Shown here: one piece after another, positions 1 through 7,470 of the stretch | Position numbering within the stretch: position 1 is the first letter of the stretch | Layout of the letters: the number at the start of each line of letters is the position of its first letter | NCBI GenBank assembly: GCA_018822365.1 | Contig: JAHJKL010000029.1 | Coordinates: forward strand, 1 to 35,664 | Direction of reading: 5' to 3' | From: Candidatus Margulisiibacteriota bacterium | GTDB lineage: Bacteria; Margulisbacteria; WOR-1; O2-12-FULL-45-9; XYB2-FULL-48-7 | Length of the DNA stretch: 35,664 nucleotides | Notes under the pieces: generated by a model | What the model saw: the letters and a program-made list of their open reading frames with translations, nothing else | Told to the model about the DNA's origin: nothing | Databases searched by the model: none | Made by a program: the position numbers and the translations under genes

Positions 1-692
1 GCTACTCCCCTGATCACTTCATACGTTACCGCAAACGGCCGCGGGAGGCGCCGCCGGTTCCTGATCGCCGGGCCAGCTATCCTGGCCGTTGGGCTATTTG
101 CGCCAATAGAACGCAAATGACCGACCAGTTCTTTGACCCCCGGGAAAGTCTGCCCGATCAGCTCATCCTGTAATTGCTTCCTGGAAAAAGGGACCAGTTG
201 AGCGGCGATCGCTTCCAGGGACGGAAATTCATTGACCCGAAAACCACAAGCCTTTAACTCTCCAAGAGATCTGGGGCCAAATGTCGAAAAAACGAACCGT
301 CCGCCAGGAAGGAGTAATTTTAGCACATTACTGAATATCAGAGAGAGGTCCATCCATTGCAGGGCAGCGTTGGCAACGATCAGATCGTATCTTCCCTCGG
401 TATAATTTTCCGCGTCGGCGACAACATATCTGATATTTGGGTGGCTCCTCTCCCGGGCGGCATCGATCATGCCTGGAGCAATATCTATCCCAACAACCAA
501 AGCCAGCGGATATCGTTCGGCCAAAAGCCCGGTCAAATAACCCGTTCCACACCCCAGATCAAGGATCCTGGTGGGGGAACAATCAACCAGCATCGCCAGA
601 AGCTGATCGGAGAGCTCTTTTTGCAAAAAAGCCTGATCGTCATATAAAGAAGCGCCGCGGGAAAAATTGGCCCGGACCATTTCTTTATTCAT
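1..692 (-). CDS. bioC: Malonyl-ACP O-methyltransferase BioC (partial, 3' end off the left edge)
   Basis: SAM-dependent methyltransferase that masks the free carboxyl of malonyl-ACP so that fatty acid synthesis can build the pimeloyl chain of biotin. Reading leftward from ATG at 692, I translate 230 codons with no stop before the window ends; family members are about 250-270 residues, so only the C-terminus is missing. Residues 44-51 read LDLGCGTG (SAM-binding motif I), an acidic GID follows near residue 70, and ANAALQWMDL near 108-117 matches the BioC-type motif IV region. The start overlaps the end of bioH by 8 bases, so the two are translationally coupled, and bioB-bioF-bioD lie close by on the other strand. 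The motifs and context together make the assignment strong. A generic class I methyltransferase is the only alternative. Confidence 0.9.
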   Translation of the reverse strand, partial: MNKEMVRANFSRGASLYDDQAFLQKELSDQLLAMLVDCSPTRILDLGCGTGYLTGLLAERYPLALVVGIDIAPGMIDAARERSHPNIRYVVADAENYTEGRYDLIVANAALQWMDLSLIFSNVLKLLLPGGRFVFSTFGPRSLGELKACGFRVNEFPSLEAIAAQLVPFSRKQLQDELIGQTFPGVKELVGHLRSIGANSPTARIAGPAIRNRRRLPRPFAVTYEVIRGV

Positions 693-1323
693 TGACAAAC
701 CCCGCTATCAACCGGCGCAATTCTTCCGGAGCTTCAACCTGGGGGACGTGGCCAACCCCCTTGAGCATGGCTAGTCTGCTTTCCGGAATGGTCTGATCAA
801 AAAAATCGGCCGCCGCTGGTAGACAGATCTCATCATCGCATCCGTGAACGATCAAAGTCGGCAAACGAAGCTCGCCTGCTTCATCGCGTAAATCAATTTG
901 GGCCAGTTCGGCCAGCTCTTTCATCGCCGAATCACGCGGCAGGTTTAGCTGGGCAACTCCCCCTCTATCCTTAAAGACCAATTCGTAAAATGGGTCCAGG
1001 CCGTGGTCCTTGATCTTTTTGGCCAACCGCTTCAAAAGCGCGGGAGGCAAACCGGAGGTATAACTTTCGTTGTTTAAAAACCTGGGAGTAGTGGAAACAA
1101 GGACCAGGCTGGCAACTTTGGCCGGGGCTAGCAGCGCGGTTTTGATCGCCAGCATCCCCCCCATTGACCAACCGACCAAACAGCATTCGGCCGGAAGCAT
1201 TTCGGCCAAACGACGCGCTTCAAGGGAGAGGTCTTCAAAGCAGAGTTCCGGGGTCAAACCGGCTGCCTGCCCCTCCCAGATCCCTGGACCAATGGCAAAA
1301 CCATGTAAATAAACGATTTCCAT
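685..1323 (-). CDS. bioH: Pimeloyl-ACP methyl ester esterase BioH
   Basis: Alpha/beta hydrolase that removes the methyl group added by BioC, ending pimeloyl chain synthesis. I chose ATG at 1323 (212 residues, protein begins MEIVYLHGF). An in-frame ATG at 1359 would overlap the divergent gene and add 12 residues ahead of the first beta strand. The nucleophile elbow is GWSMGG with Ser53; the acid is Asp163 or Asp164 in VHGCDDE; the histidine is His192 in GVGHVPQ. The oxyanion-region LHGF is at residues 6-9. The length is short compared with E. coli BioH (about 256) but fits compact BioH/BioG-like esterases. It overlaps bioC by 8 bases. Other small esterases share this fold, so the name rests partly on the neighbours. 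Confidence 0.88.
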   Translation of the reverse strand: MEIVYLHGFAIGPGIWEGQAAGLTPELCFEDLSLEARRLAEMLPAECCLVGWSMGGMLAIKTALLAPAKVASLVLVSTTPRFLNNESYTSGLPPALLKRLAKKIKDHGLDPFYELVFKDRGGVAQLNLPRDSAMKELAELAQIDLRDEAGELRLPTLIVHGCDDEICLPAAADFFDQTIPESRLAMLKGVGHVPQVEAPEELRRLIAGFVNE

Positions 1324-1331
1324 ACTCTCTA

Positions 1332-1340
1332 TGTTATAAT
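1332..1340. promoter_or_regulatory. Symmetric divergent -10 element between bioH and the Omp85-like gene
   Basis: Only 24 bases separate the two divergent start codons. Rightward there is an extended -10, TG-T-TATAAT (1332-1340), ending 7 bases before ATG 1348. On the other strand the same bases read TATAAC (1338-1333), ending 9 bases before ATG 1323. The shared core TTATAA is palindromic, so one site could fire both ways. No good -35 is visible for either direction, which the extended -10 could compensate for. With normal spacing both transcripts would start at, or within a few bases of, the start codon. Confidence 0.6.
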
Positions 1341-1347
1341 TTTCAGG

Positions 1348-2415
1348 ATGAATTATCAAGAAAGGATTACCGCGTGCCTGCTCTTGTTCGCCCTGGTCTT
1401 TTTCTCTCGGCCGGCGCTGGCGGAAGAGTCTTTTTCGTACAATGTCCTCCCTTACGCTTTTTACGACTCCTCGATCGGCACGATGTTTGGTTTATTTGGC
1501 GCCAGCTCCAATCTTTTCCAGCGGGGCGAATTGGTCAACGCCTACTTTAATTTCGTCGACAGCGGCGCCCGGGAGATCAACCTGGCCGGAGCTTTTCCCA
1601 GCAAGGAGCGGCGCTATGATCCGATCAAAGTCCCTCTGGCAATCGATGCCGAGCTATCAGTCGGGACAGCGGTTGATGACCGGTTTTACGGTTTGGGGAT
1701 GGGGACCCCTGACAAGAATTATTCGAGCTATAACAATGACTATGCCAATCTCCGCCTTTATTTGACCAAACCGGTCACCAAAGAGCTCCGGTTGGGGGTC
1801 AAACTCCACGCCTCAAATAACTCCCTCTTCAAGATCAACAACCAGCTCAATCCGATCACCGCCGACCTAGAAAATACTTTGCGGCAGTATTATGTCGCCA
1901 GCTTTTTTTTAAAGGGCGAATCGTTTAACAACCTGCTTAACCCGACAGAGAGCTGGTCGCTCTCTTGCTCCCTCGATCTTGGAAGCAGCTCGGCTGATTT
2001 TGTCCGCTGGAAAGGAGAAGCAGCCCGAACTCTCCCCCTCCCCTACCCCGGACAAGCAATTGCCGGGCGACTCTCCTTATCGCAATTAAGCGGGAAAGCC
2101 ATCCCCCTCTATGAATACGCGACTCTCGGCGGTCGGGATAACCTGCGGGGCTATCCCTGGTATCGCTTCCGGGGGTTGGGATCAAGCATGGTCAACCTGG
2201 AATATCGTTTCCCGATCTTCTGGGCGATTGGCGGGGTGCTCCTGTTTGACAGCGGACGGGTCTACGACCGGGCGGGAATGTTTGCCCTGAATTCCTGGGC
2301 GACCGATTATGGCTTTGGCGTCAGGCTCTATCTGCCGACCATGACCCTCCGGGCCGATTACAGCATCGGCAACGAAGGGGGTTTTGTCACTTTCTACTAC
2401 AACCACGCGTTTTAG
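1348..2415 (+). CDS. Omp85-type outer-membrane beta-barrel protein (BamA/TamA C-terminal domain only)
   Basis: 355 residues with a signal peptide (residues 1-25, ending PALA). The rest is a barrel of alternating polar/aromatic strands and no POTRA repeats. The Omp85 signature is visible near residues 262-275 as GGRDNLRGYPWYRFRG, followed by NLEYRFPIF, and the protein ends in Phe, as outer-membrane barrels usually do. This is the 'surface antigen' (Bac_surface_Ag) architecture, seen alone in small Omp85 relatives. Its exact role (protein or lipid translocation) cannot be told. It lies between bioH and bioB and shares a very short divergent promoter with bioH; a functional link to biotin synthesis is unproven. 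The presence of this gene shows the host has an outer membrane. Confidence 0.8.
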   Translation: MNYQERITACLLLFALVFFSRPALAEESFSYNVLPYAFYDSSIGTMFGLFGASSNLFQRGELVNAYFNFVDSGAREINLAGAFPSKERRYDPIKVPLAIDAELSVGTAVDDRFYGLGMGTPDKNYSSYNNDYANLRLYLTKPVTKELRLGVKLHASNNSLFKINNQLNPITADLENTLRQYYVASFFLKGESFNNLLNPTESWSLSCSLDLGSSSADFVRWKGEAARTLPLPYPGQAIAGRLSLSQLSGKAIPLYEYATLGGRDNLRGYPWYRFRGLGSSMVNLEYRFPIFWAIGGVLLFDSGRVYDRAGMFALNSWATDYGFGVRLYLPTMTLRADYSIGNEGGFVTFYYNHAF

Positions 2416-2419
2416 AAGG

Positions 2420-2428
2420 TGCTATAAT
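2420..2428 (+). promoter_or_regulatory. Extended -10 promoter of bioB (probably leaderless)
   Basis: TG-C-TATAAT sits just after the stop codon of the barrel gene, and its last base is 6 bases before ATG 2435. A start site at the usual 6-8 bases downstream would coincide with the bioB start codon. A purine run AGAAGG at 2414-2419 is too far (15 bases) to be a normal ribosome-binding site. No -35 match is seen. Confidence 0.6.
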
Positions 2429-2434
2429 TATTTT

Positions 2435-3424
2435 ATGGACTATCAATCTCTGGCGAATCGCTTAATTGGCGGGGAAAAGCTGGCACCAGCGGAGGGACTG
2501 GAACTAATCTCGACCCCGGACGAGCAGACGTTTGCCCTGCTCTCTGCCGCCAACCAACTGCGTCATCATTTCAAGGGGAACAAGGTCCGGCTCTGCGCCA
2601 TTGTCAACGCCAAATCGGGCCGCTGCAGCGAAAATTGTTCCTTCTGCGCCCAATCGGGACACTATCAGACCGGCGCCGAAGTCTATCCTCTCCAGCCGGC
2701 CGAGGATATCTCCGCGACCGCCAGGAAAGCGGAAAAAGAACAGCAGGCCACCTGTTTTTCGATCGTCACATCAGGACGAGGGGTCAATACCGAAAAAGAT
2801 ATCTACGAGATCTCCGGGGCGCTTAAAAAGATCAGCAACACGACCAGGATGAACCGCTGTGTCTCGCTCGGGATCCTTGACCGGCCAACTATCCGCCAAT
2901 TGAAAGCGGCCGGGCTGAAAAAACTTCATCACAACCTTGAATCGGCAGAAAGTTATTTCTCCAATGTTTGCACCACTCACACTTTTGCCGAGCGGGTTGC
3001 CACCATCAAAAACGCCAAAGCCGAAGGAGTGGCGGTCTGCGCCGGCGGGATCTTTAACCTGGGGGAATCGCTGGAACAAAGAGTTGAATTAGCAATGACC
3101 CTGCGTGAACTTGAAGTTGATTCGGTCCCGATCAATATTCTCAATCCGGTCGCTGGAACTCCCGCCGCCGCTAAGCACCGACCAATTACTCCGCTGGAGG
3201 TCTTGCGATTGATCGCTACTTACCGTTTCATCATGCCAAACAAGGATATTGGTCTTTTTGGAGGAAGAGAAAAGTCACTGGGAACGCTGCAACCACTAAT
3301 GTTCATTGCCGGGGCCAATGTTACTTTGGTGGGTAATTATTTGACCACGACCGGCCAATCGGCCGAGCAGGACCTGGCAATGATCAAGGCGCTTGGTTTA
3401 GAGATTGAGAAAACCGCGTGTTAG
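2435..3424 (+). CDS. bioB: Biotin synthase BioB
   Basis: Radical-SAM enzyme that inserts sulfur into dethiobiotin, the last step of biotin synthesis. 329 residues from ATG 2435; an earlier in-frame ATG at 2384 lies inside the upstream gene and lacks family similarity. The radical-SAM cysteines are C64, C68 and C71 in GRCSENCSFCAQSGHY. Also visible are the family segments ETG-like HHNLESAESY (about 175-185), VCAGGIFNLGES (about 214-225) and the C-terminal FIAGAN...LTT region. bioF starts 7 bases before its stop, so the two are coupled. A near-leaderless start is predicted. Confidence 0.97.
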   Translation: MDYQSLANRLIGGEKLAPAEGLELISTPDEQTFALLSAANQLRHHFKGNKVRLCAIVNAKSGRCSENCSFCAQSGHYQTGAEVYPLQPAEDISATARKAEKEQQATCFSIVTSGRGVNTEKDIYEISGALKKISNTTRMNRCVSLGILDRPTIRQLKAAGLKKLHHNLESAESYFSNVCTTHTFAERVATIKNAKAEGVAVCAGGIFNLGESLEQRVELAMTLRELEVDSVPINILNPVAGTPAAAKHRPITPLEVLRLIATYRFIMPNKDIGLFGGREKSLGTLQPLMFIAGANVTLVGNYLTTTGQSAEQDLAMIKALGLEIEKTAC

Positions 3425-4614
3425 AATTTATCGATCAGGAGCTTGAAGCCTTGAAACAAACCGGACTTTATCGCTCCTTTAAAACAGTCACGAACTCCAC
3501 CGGGCGTCTGATCGAGATCGATGGCAAAAAGCTCCTCAATTTCTGTTCCAACAACTATCTCGGCCTGGCCAATCATCCGCTGGTGATCGCGGCAGCCAAC
3601 ACGGCAACCAGCGAATTCGGTTTTGGGGCCGGTGCTTCGCGGCTGATCTCCGGCAACACCCTTTTGCACGAAAAACTGGAGAAAAAGCTCGCCGCTTTTA
3701 AAGGCCGGGAAGAGGCGCTGGTCTTTTCGACCGGCTACCTGGCCAACCTGGGGGTAATCTCCGCCTTAACCGGCGAAAACGATACGATCATCATCGATCG
3801 GCTCAACCACGCCAGCATTATTGACGCTTGCCGCCTTTCTAAAGCCAGGCTCCAGGTATATAAACATCGCGACTTGGCTTCTTTAGAAGCGGTCTTAAAA
3901 CGATCGGCTAAGTGCCAAAAACGGCTGATCGTGACCGATTCGATCTTCAGCATGGATGGGGATCTCGCCCCACTCCCCGAGATCCTCTCCCTGGCAAAGA
4001 AATATGACGCGGTCACCATGATCGATGAGGCGCATGCGACAGGAACCATCGGGCCCAGGGGCCAGGGACTGGAAGAATATTACAATTTAAAAGGGCAGGT
4101 CGATATTATTATGGGGACTTTGTCCAAAGCGCTGGGGAGCCTGGGCGGGTTTATCGCCGGCGAGGCGAAGCTGATCGATCACTTACGAAACAAAGCCCGC
4201 AGTTTTATTTACACGACCGCCCTCCCCCCCAGCGCCTGCGCCGCCGCGCTTGCCGCATTAGAAGTGATCGAAGCGGAACCGGAAAGAAAAAAGAGGTTGC
4301 AACAAAATATTTGTTTGGCCAACACTCTTCTTGGAAACCTGCGACTAAACGTCGCGGTTTCCAAGGAACCAAGGCGTTCAGCCTCCGGTTCCTTGGAGCA
4401 GCAAAGCCCGATATTTCCAATAATCATCGGCGACAACGAGCGGACGATGCGAGTCTCGCAACAACTTTACGAGCGGGGCTTTTACGTTTCCGCTATCCGC
4501 CCGCCAACCGTCCCGGACGGAGAAGCCCGTTTGCGGATCACGCTCACCAGCGAACACACCAAGGAGGACCTAGAATGCCTGGCATCTTCATTACAGGAAC
4601 TGATACCGGCGTAG
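3418..4614 (+). CDS. bioF: 8-amino-7-oxononanoate synthase BioF with a palindromic insertion
   Basis: PLP enzyme condensing pimeloyl-ACP with L-alanine. 398 residues from a GTG start at 3418 that overlaps the bioB stop. The PLP lysine is K237 in GTLSKALGSLGG, the ring-contacting Asp is D203 in MIDEAHATG, and NFCSNNYLGLANHP is at residues 41-54. Everything before residue 305 and after residue 329 looks typical. Between LLGNLR and SPIFPIIIGD there are roughly ten more residues than usual, encoded by overlapping inverted repeats (see 4331-4396). The reading frame is intact, so the enzyme is probably functional with an extended surface loop. bioD starts inside its last 40 bases. Confidence 0.95.
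   Translation: MLEFIDQELEALKQTGLYRSFKTVTNSTGRLIEIDGKKLLNFCSNNYLGLANHPLVIAAANTATSEFGFGAGASRLISGNTLLHEKLEKKLAAFKGREEALVFSTGYLANLGVISALTGENDTIIIDRLNHASIIDACRLSKARLQVYKHRDLASLEAVLKRSAKCQKRLIVTDSIFSMDGDLAPLPEILSLAKKYDAVTMIDEAHATGTIGPRGQGLEEYYNLKGQVDIIMGTLSKALGSLGGFIAGEAKLIDHLRNKARSFIYTTALPPSACAAALAALEVIEAEPERKKRLQQNICLANTLLGNLRLNVAVSKEPRRSASGSLEQQSPIFPIIIGDNERTMRVSQQLYERGFYVSAIRPPTVPDGEARLRITLTSEHTKEDLECLASSLQELIPA
4331..4396. repeat. Overlapping inverted repeats inside bioF
   Basis: Two hairpins share bases. The first has arms 4331-4345 and 4351-4364 (TTGGAAACC then GCGAC, 14 paired bases with one bulged T, 5-base loop). The second has arms 4361-4370 (CCAAGGAACC) and 4387-4396 (GGTTCCTTGG), with an inner AGGC/GCCT stem at 4372-4375 and 4381-4384. 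The second hairpin is 36 bases, or 12 codons, and encodes residues about 316-327 (KEPRRSASGSLE), in the place where BioF proteins are normally shorter. This resembles an in-frame palindromic element insertion like the RPEs of Rickettsia. Confidence 0.7.
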
Positions 4615-5177
4615 GCAAGACCTACGTCACCCAATATCTGGCCGAGGAATTCCGGAAGGAAGGGCTCGACGTTGGGATCATGAAGCCGATCTCCTGCGGA
4701 CCGGACAATGACGCCGTTCTCCTTAAAAAAAAGCTTAAGTTAAAGGATCCTATTCACCTAATCAACCCAATTCACCTCAAACCTCCCCTCTCACCCCTGG
4801 CCGCCTCCCGGCTGGAAAAGAAAAAGATCAACCTCAAGCCAATCTTTGCCGCCTACCGGGAACTGGCCAAACGCCGCCAAATGGTCCTGGTGGAAGGGGT
4901 TGGCGGAGTGGCGGTCCCGATCAGCACAAACTATTGCGTTATCGACCTGATCAAAGAGTTAAAACTACCGGTTATAATAGTCGCCCGGGCGGGGCTCGGG
5001 ACGATCAACCACACCCTGCTGACGGTTGGCGCCTTAAAAGATCAGGAGATCGAGATCATGGGAATAATAATAAATGGCTTCCGGGGAAAAGAACTCTCCG
5101 AAAGGACAAACGCCCAGATGATCGAAGAGTTAAGCGGGGTTCCGGTGATCGGCAGGCTTAAATGGGAGAAAAACTGA
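4575..5177 (+). CDS. bioD: Dethiobiotin synthetase BioD
   Basis: ATP-dependent carboxylase closing the ureido ring of dethiobiotin. I chose ATG 4575 because a strong ribosome-binding site (AAGGAGG, 4561-4567) lies 7 bases before it, and because the protein then begins MPGIFITGTDTGVGKT, the family's N-terminal P-loop (residues 8-16). Length is 200 residues, slightly short for the family. KPISCG (about 37-42, usually KPVxxG) and VEGVGGVAVPI (about 105-115) are the other family motifs. It overlaps bioF by 40 bases and converges on queH, overlapping it by 20 bases. Confidence 0.95.
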   Translation: MPGIFITGTDTGVGKTYVTQYLAEEFRKEGLDVGIMKPISCGPDNDAVLLKKKLKLKDPIHLINPIHLKPPLSPLAASRLEKKKINLKPIFAAYRELAKRRQMVLVEGVGGVAVPISTNYCVIDLIKELKLPVIIVARAGLGTINHTLLTVGALKDQEIEIMGIIINGFRGKELSERTNAQMIEELSGVPVIGRLKWEKN

Positions 5178-5724
5178 ATTCACAGCCGCAGTATTTTTGG
5201 CGGTAAACACCGAACTTTTTGGTTAGTACCAATCCCTTTTTATGGGCCTCGTCGGCATTTAACGGAAAAGTTCGGTATTTCAATTTATATTCCCGGGCCA
5301 GCTCTTCGCCAAACGCATTGATCGCCGAAACATCCTTGAACCGGCTAACGCTTAAAGTGGCGGCAAATTCCTGAAATCCGTTTTCGGCGGCAAATTCGGC
5401 GGTGTTAAGCAAGCGGAACTTAAAACAGAGCTGACAGCGCTCGCTATTCTCTCCGTAATTTTCCAATGGCGACCCCAAACGCTCCTTCAGATAAACCAGC
5501 CAACTATTGTGGTCATATCCCCCTTCAATGAAGTTTATTCCGTATTGAACGGCAATTCGCCTGACCTCCTCCAGCCGTTTCAGGTATTCCGCTTCCGGGT
5601 AGATGTTTGGTCCGTAAAAATATAGGGAGAACCGCTCAAGACGCCGCTTTTCAACATTGATCAAATAGTCAATGATCGGCAAAGCGCACGGGGCACAGCA
5701 GACATTGAGGAGAAGCCTATCCAT
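5158..5724 (-). CDS. queH: Epoxyqueuosine reductase QueH
   Basis: Metal/Fe-S enzyme performing the last step of queuosine tRNA modification; it is the non-cobalamin alternative to QueG (DUF208 family). 188 residues. The family's cysteine pairs are visible: CCAPC at residues 9-13, CQLCFKFRL near 97-105 and YRQKYCGCE near 174-182. The CCxPC opening places substrate and cluster ligands at the N-terminus as in Thermotoga QueH. No other queuosine gene lies nearby. The promoter has TATAAT ending 6 bases before the start and no ribosome-binding site. Confidence 0.93.
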   Translation of the reverse strand: MDRLLLNVCCAPCALPIIDYLINVEKRRLERFSLYFYGPNIYPEAEYLKRLEEVRRIAVQYGINFIEGGYDHNSWLVYLKERLGSPLENYGENSERCQLCFKFRLLNTAEFAAENGFQEFAATLSVSRFKDVSAINAFGEELAREYKLKYRTFPLNADEAHKKGLVLTKKFGVYRQKYCGCEFSFSPI

Positions 5725-5730
5725 ATTTAT

Positions 5731-5736
5731 ATTATA
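5731..5736 (-). promoter_or_regulatory. -10 box of queH (probably leaderless)
   Basis: The minus strand reads TATAAT, six bases, then ATG of queH at 5724. The box overlaps the end of the kinase gene upstream. The spacing predicts transcription starting at the A of the start codon. Confidence 0.55.
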
Positions 5737-6769
5737 ACGTGGTTGGCCTAAAGATTACATCTTTAACTCTATCAACAAGATCATAGAGACCAAACATAAT
5801 TCTATCCGCAACACCAAATATTTTGCCAAGCACCCTTCGCCAACGGCTCTCTTTCTTTGGCATAGACTTTTCCGCAAGATCTATCATTCTAATGATATCA
5901 TCACAAGATTTTATCCTAGAGCCCAGTTCCGGGGCAAGCATCCCATGCATTAATTGACGCGTCTCTTTGGGAAGAGAATATATTCGCAATGATGGTCTTC
6001 TTTCGTTCATTACATTCCAAAGGATTCTCTCTTCACTATCACCACTGACGGCAAAGGGATGTCGGCCGAAAATCATCATAAAAAAGGTTATGCCAAGAGC
6101 AAAAATATCAGCTCTTTGGTCAATTTCAGACATCTTTGCTTTTTCTGGAGAATAATACTTAGGTGTTCCAGTATGAATCCCTATTGGATAACTGCTCGCC
6201 ACCCCTAAATCAATCAATTTTAAGGCTCCATTTTCATCCATCATAATATTTTCCGGCTTAATATCATTATGGATCAATCCAATACTATGCAAGTAACCAA
6301 GCCCGCTGGTGATCTGCCTTAAATAATTCAAAGCCAATAAATGCGGCAAACCAGAGGGTTCAATCCCGCCATGCTCTTTAATAATCTTAGAAAGATCCCC
6401 CCTATCCAAATATTCCAACACGCAAAATGAAAGACCAGATGATTCTTCCCGTCCGAAATAATTAATAATTGACGAGTGCCCACCAGTCGCCATAACTTGA
6501 GAGAAATTATTAAATTCAGTATTATCGGTACAATTAATATCAAGCCCAAGCTGTAATGTATCAATTTTTAACGCGTATCGTTTTCCGGAAGGATCAAGCC
6601 CTTCCCAAACCTGTCCATAACCACCCTGACCAACTATTTTTTCAAGTGTATATTTCCCTAATGAAACACCTTTCCCCAGAGTTGGTTTCACCAAATGGTG
6701 CGCCGGTATATGCGCTTTTTTAGCCTCGGCATTTCTAACTAATGATCTTAATGATGGTAATGTGGTCAT
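5732..6769 (-). CDS. Ser/Thr protein kinase (Hanks type), soluble, AT-rich
   Basis: 345 residues. The glycine loop is GQGGYGQV (47-54), the ATP lysine K68 (YALK), the catalytic loop HNDIKPEN (167-174, Asp169), the metal site DLG (187-189) and the activation region GTPKYYSPEKA (201-211). Two departures stand out: the Arg of the usual HRD is Asn (a non-RD kinase), and the DFG is DLG, a frequent bacterial variant. The last 60 residues are basic and amphipathic, with no clear membrane span and no PASTA or sensor domain, so this is an orphan kinase. Codon use is clearly AT-richer than the neighbours (many AAT, ATT, ATA, TTA codons), which suggests recent acquisition. GGGAG, 6 bases before ATG, supports the start. 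No target or phosphatase gene is adjacent. Confidence 0.9.
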   Translation of the reverse strand: MTTLPSLRSLVRNAEAKKAHIPAHHLVKPTLGKGVSLGKYTLEKIVGQGGYGQVWEGLDPSGKRYALKIDTLQLGLDINCTDNTEFNNFSQVMATGGHSSIINYFGREESSGLSFCVLEYLDRGDLSKIIKEHGGIEPSGLPHLLALNYLRQITSGLGYLHSIGLIHNDIKPENIMMDENGALKLIDLGVASSYPIGIHTGTPKYYSPEKAKMSEIDQRADIFALGITFFMMIFGRHPFAVSGDSEERILWNVMNERRPSLRIYSLPKETRQLMHGMLAPELGSRIKSCDDIIRMIDLAEKSMPKKESRWRRVLGKIFGVADRIMFGLYDLVDRVKDVIFRPTTL

Positions 6770-6786
6770 AGCTACTCCCTATATAA

Positions 6787-6801
6787 GTATTATCGTAATA
6801 C
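6787..6801. promoter_or_regulatory. Perfect short inverted repeat upstream of the kinase gene
   Basis: GTATTA-TCG-TAATAC, 6-base perfect arms, centred about 25 bases before the kinase start. On the minus strand it contains GATAAT, which could be the -10 box, so the palindrome could be an operator. The rest of the 103-base gap 6770-6872 shows nothing else that I can name. Confidence 0.3.
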
Positions 6802-6872
6802 GCAGAGAAAATATTGCATTAAATGGCAGCCTACAACAACCTGTTTTTGGCTACACTATGCCCATTTTTAGG

Positions 6873-7346
6873 TCAATTCAAAATCGCCACCGCCAGGTTC
6901 AAGACCGAAGCAAAGCTAACCCAGAGGATGTAGGGAACTAGCAGCCAGGCAGCTGGTCTGGAGAGCTTACCGAAGCGGATAATCGTCTCCAGGATCAACA
7001 ACCAGAGGAAAACGATTACGATAAACGCCCCCCAGGGGGAATGAAGGCTAAAAAAGACGACCGACCAGGCAACATTAAGGGCGAGCTGAAGGGCAAAAGG
7101 GAGAAAGGCAAGCTTAACCTCTTTGCTTCCCCACCCTTTTTCCCAGATCAAATAGGCGGCAAGACCCATCATTAAATACAGCAGGGTCCAAACCGGCCCA
7201 AAAAGCCAATTTGGGGGATTAAAAAAAGGTTTATTAAGCGCCGCGTACCAAGTCGGGATCGATGGCATTGTATAGACCGAACCGATAAAACCGGCTCCCA
7301 GGCAAAGAGCAATCGCCATCAGCAATTTAACCGCTTTAATTAACAT
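6873..7346 (-). CDS. tspO: TspO/MBR family membrane protein
   Basis: Small integral membrane protein of the translocator/peripheral benzodiazepine receptor family, which binds porphyrins and other hydrophobic ligands. 157 residues with five hydrophobic spans. Family positions are visible: PSIPTWYAALNKPFFNPPNW (residues 29-48, the loop and start of TM2) and GPVWTLLYLMMGLAAYLIW (about 50-68), followed by the LALNVAWSVVFF segment (about 87-98). The start is fixed by a strong AAGGAGG site 7-8 bases upstream. It is probably a single-gene transcription unit. Its ligand here is unknown. Confidence 0.93.
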   Translation of the reverse strand: MLIKAVKLLMAIALCLGAGFIGSVYTMPSIPTWYAALNKPFFNPPNWLFGPVWTLLYLMMGLAAYLIWEKGWGSKEVKLAFLPFALQLALNVAWSVVFFSLHSPWGAFIVIVFLWLLILETIIRFGKLSRPAAWLLVPYILWVSFASVLNLAVAILN

Positions 7347-7380
7347 AGTTCTTCCTCCTTATAACCCAATTCCTAATCAC

Positions 7381-7470
7381 CTATTCTCCCATAACTTTAA
7401 CGATTGTTCGTTTCCGCCTCTGCCCGTCAAACTCGCCATAAAATATCTGCTGCCATGGACCAAAATCCAA
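7381..7470 (-). pseudogene. yjbQ: C-terminal remnant of a YjbQ (UPF0047) gene
   Basis: Directly after the TGA stop of the glycosylase gene, the same frame runs on for 29 codons to TAG. It reads LDFGPWQQIFYGEFDG, then QRRKRTIVKVMGE. This matches the conserved C-terminal end of the YjbQ/UPF0047 family (typically LGTWQQI..., a short acidic turn, and a final IIGE-like tail). No start codon, ribosome-binding site or N-terminal two-thirds is present. It is therefore most simply the 3' end of a yjbQ gene left by a deletion that joined it to the glycosylase gene. Confidence 0.75.

Noticed and set aside
1324-1359. Upstream ATG (1359) as the start of bioH
   Set aside because: It would overlap the divergent barrel gene's start, adds 12 non-conserved residues, and lies above the likely -10 element; ATG 1323 gives the normal MEIVYLHG start.
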